From: Acetobacteraceae bacterium
GTDB taxonomy: Bacteria; Pseudomonadota; Alphaproteobacteria; Acetobacterales; Acetobacteraceae
Assembly: GCA_019689515.1 (NCBI GenBank)
Contig: JADGHI010000212.1
Coordinates: 1-6,590 of the forward strand
Direction of reading: 5' to 3'
Length of the DNA: 6,590 nucleotides
A program made the position numbers and the translations under genes. The notes beneath the pieces are model-generated. The model ran no database searches. It worked only from the letters and a program-made list of their open reading frames with translations, and was not told the DNA's origin. Every line of letters starts with the position of its first letter. The stretch's first letter is position 1. Positions 5,862-6,590 of this stretch are shown in pieces.

Positions 5862-6262
5862 CCAGCCTCGCCACACTGCCGGGGTTCATCACCCATTTCC
5901 TCGCCGGCCTGGTGCTGCTCGGCCTGGCCGTGTTCGTGCACATGAAGGCCACGCCGCACGACGAGATGGCGCTGATCCGCCGCGGCAACACCGCCGCCGC
6001 GGTGGCGCTCAGCGGGACCGTGCTCGGCTTCGCCATCCCGCTCACCTCGGCGATCGCGAATTCAGCGAACCTGCTCGATGCCGCGGTGTGGGGCGTGATC
6101 GCGCTGCTCGCCCAGATCGGCGCCTGGTTCGCGGTGGCGCGCCTGCTCGGCTCGGCGCACGCCGAGGCGATGGAGGAGGAGGGCGCGATGGCGCGAGCCG
6201 TGGTCAAGGCCGCCGTCGCGGTCGCGGTGGGCGCGCTGAACGCGGGGGCGATGTCAACCTGA
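5858..6262 (+). CDS. DUF350 family inner-membrane protein (YjfL-like)
   Basis: A 134-residue integral membrane protein of the DUF350 family; E. coli YjfL is about 132 residues. Four hydrophobic segments are visible at about 10-29, 46-67, 75-97 and 111-132. Shared features with YjfL include the post-helix-1 motif TPHDEMALIRRGNTAAA (32-48; TPHNEWQLI in YjfL), SGTVLGFAIPLTSA (52-65) and the Asn/Ala-rich C-terminal GALNAGAMS (125-133). The segment between helices 3 and 4 is acidic (EEE at 106-108). The start is backed by a purine-rich GAGGGGGGAGAG about ten bases upstream and overlaps the stop of a possible short upstream frame. The family's molecular role is unknown; its recurring link to YjfC-type ligases and DUF1190 lipoproteins suggests a shared membrane-associated process. 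It is probably the last gene of this operon. Confidence 0.9.
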   Translation: MTSLATLPGFITHFLAGLVLLGLAVFVHMKATPHDEMALIRRGNTAAAVALSGTVLGFAIPLTSAIANSANLLDAAVWGVIALLAQIGAWFAVARLLGSAHAEAMEEEGAMARAVVKAAVAVAVGALNAGAMST

Positions 6263-6269
6263 CCGATGG

Positions 6270-6301
6270 CCGGGCGGGACCTGCCGCCGGCGCCCGCCCG
6301 G
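6270..6301 (+). terminator. Hairpin after DUF350 gene, possible terminator
   Basis: CCGGGCGGG (6270-6278) and CCCGCCCGG (6293-6301) form a perfect nine-base-pair stem with a 14-base loop, starting seven bases after the DUF350 stop. No T run follows, so its role as a terminator rests on position and stem strength only. Confidence 0.4.
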
Positions 6302-6590
6302 GTTCCGCCTGCGGCGGGCGGATGGGCGGGAAGCAGTGGACCCGCCGCCTGCTCACGGGCGCCAGCATGCCGTCGCACCGCCGTGATCCCGGTGCGGATC
6401 GGCGTCGTGCCGCCCTGGCCCGTGCAGGCCGGCCGGCGCCGCGCCATACCGCACCATGCCGCACCGCACCATGCCGCGCCCTGCGCCCCGACCGGCCCGG
6501 CCCGCGGGCGGGCAGGACGGCGGGGCGCCAGGCTCCGCGCGCCGCCCCCCGTGCGCTGCGCCCGTCCGCCGCCCGGCGCACGGCGCCCCC
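6302..6590. other. Right-end stretch without a supported gene
   Basis: No gene is recognised. The minus-strand frame covering it (to about 6204) translates to Arg/Pro/Ala-rich sequence with no family likeness and overlaps the DUF350 3' end, so I treat it as a GC-driven shadow. The only structure of note is a short tandem repeat at 6449-6477. The next gene probably begins beyond the window. Confidence 0.5.
6449..6477 (+). repeat. Two copies of a 14-base tandem repeat, period 15
   Basis: CCGCACCATGCCGC occurs at 6449-6462 and again, identical, at 6464-6477. A partial, diverged copy (GCCGCGCCATA) precedes it at 6438-6448. The repeat is short and may simply reflect slippage in non-coding DNA. 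Confidence 0.6.

Noticed and set aside
6204..6581. A 125-residue minus-strand frame at the right end
   Set aside because: Its sequence is low-complexity Arg/Pro/Ala-rich, it overlaps the DUF350 3' end and it resembles no family.

Overview
The window is very GC-rich (most third codon positions are G or C), with long spurious open frames on both strands. The closest cues to origin are a sigma-70 factor whose region 1.1 and C-terminus look alphaproteobacterial, and two neighbouring genes for Bug-type (TctC-like) periplasmic binding proteins. Bug genes are expanded in Betaproteobacteria and in Acetobacteraceae. My best guess is a chromosomal segment of an alphaproteobacterium such as a Roseomonas-like Acetobacteraceae member; this is inference, not a database result.

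Layout. Bases 1-184 hold no gene I can defend, but contain a strong hairpin followed by a T6 run. A complete primary-type sigma-70 gene (185-2140, +) follows and ends just before a GNRA-loop hairpin. Convergent to it on the minus strand is an intact Bug substrate-binding protein gene (2395-3444). Directly upstream of that, in the same orientation, is a second Bug gene that is a relic (3449-3973): it matches the intact neighbour without gaps in two blocks, but lacks 99 internal codons and most of the C-terminal lobe. A divergent intergenic region of about 290 bases follows.

The right third is the most interesting part. On the plus strand lie a 107-residue Ser/Gly-rich lipoprotein resembling a miniature DUF1190 (YgiB/YjfM) protein, an ATP-grasp protein of the glutathionylspermidine-synthase-like YgiC/YjfC family, and a four-helix DUF350 (YjfL) membrane protein. 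Together they look like a compact, reordered version of the E. coli ygiBC and yjfLMC gene sets. That suggests a conserved envelope-associated module in which a cytosolic amide-forming ligase works with a lipoprotein and a small inner-membrane protein; the substrate is unknown. Between the ligase and DUF350 genes there is a possible 34-codon open frame with a near-perfect Shine-Dalgarno sequence, an internal hairpin, and an ATGA overlap with the DUF350 start. It may be a translational-coupling leader.

The last 330 bases contain a possible terminator hairpin and a short tandem repeat, but no gene I can support. I see no rRNA, tRNA, CRISPR array, insertion sequence or phage feature.
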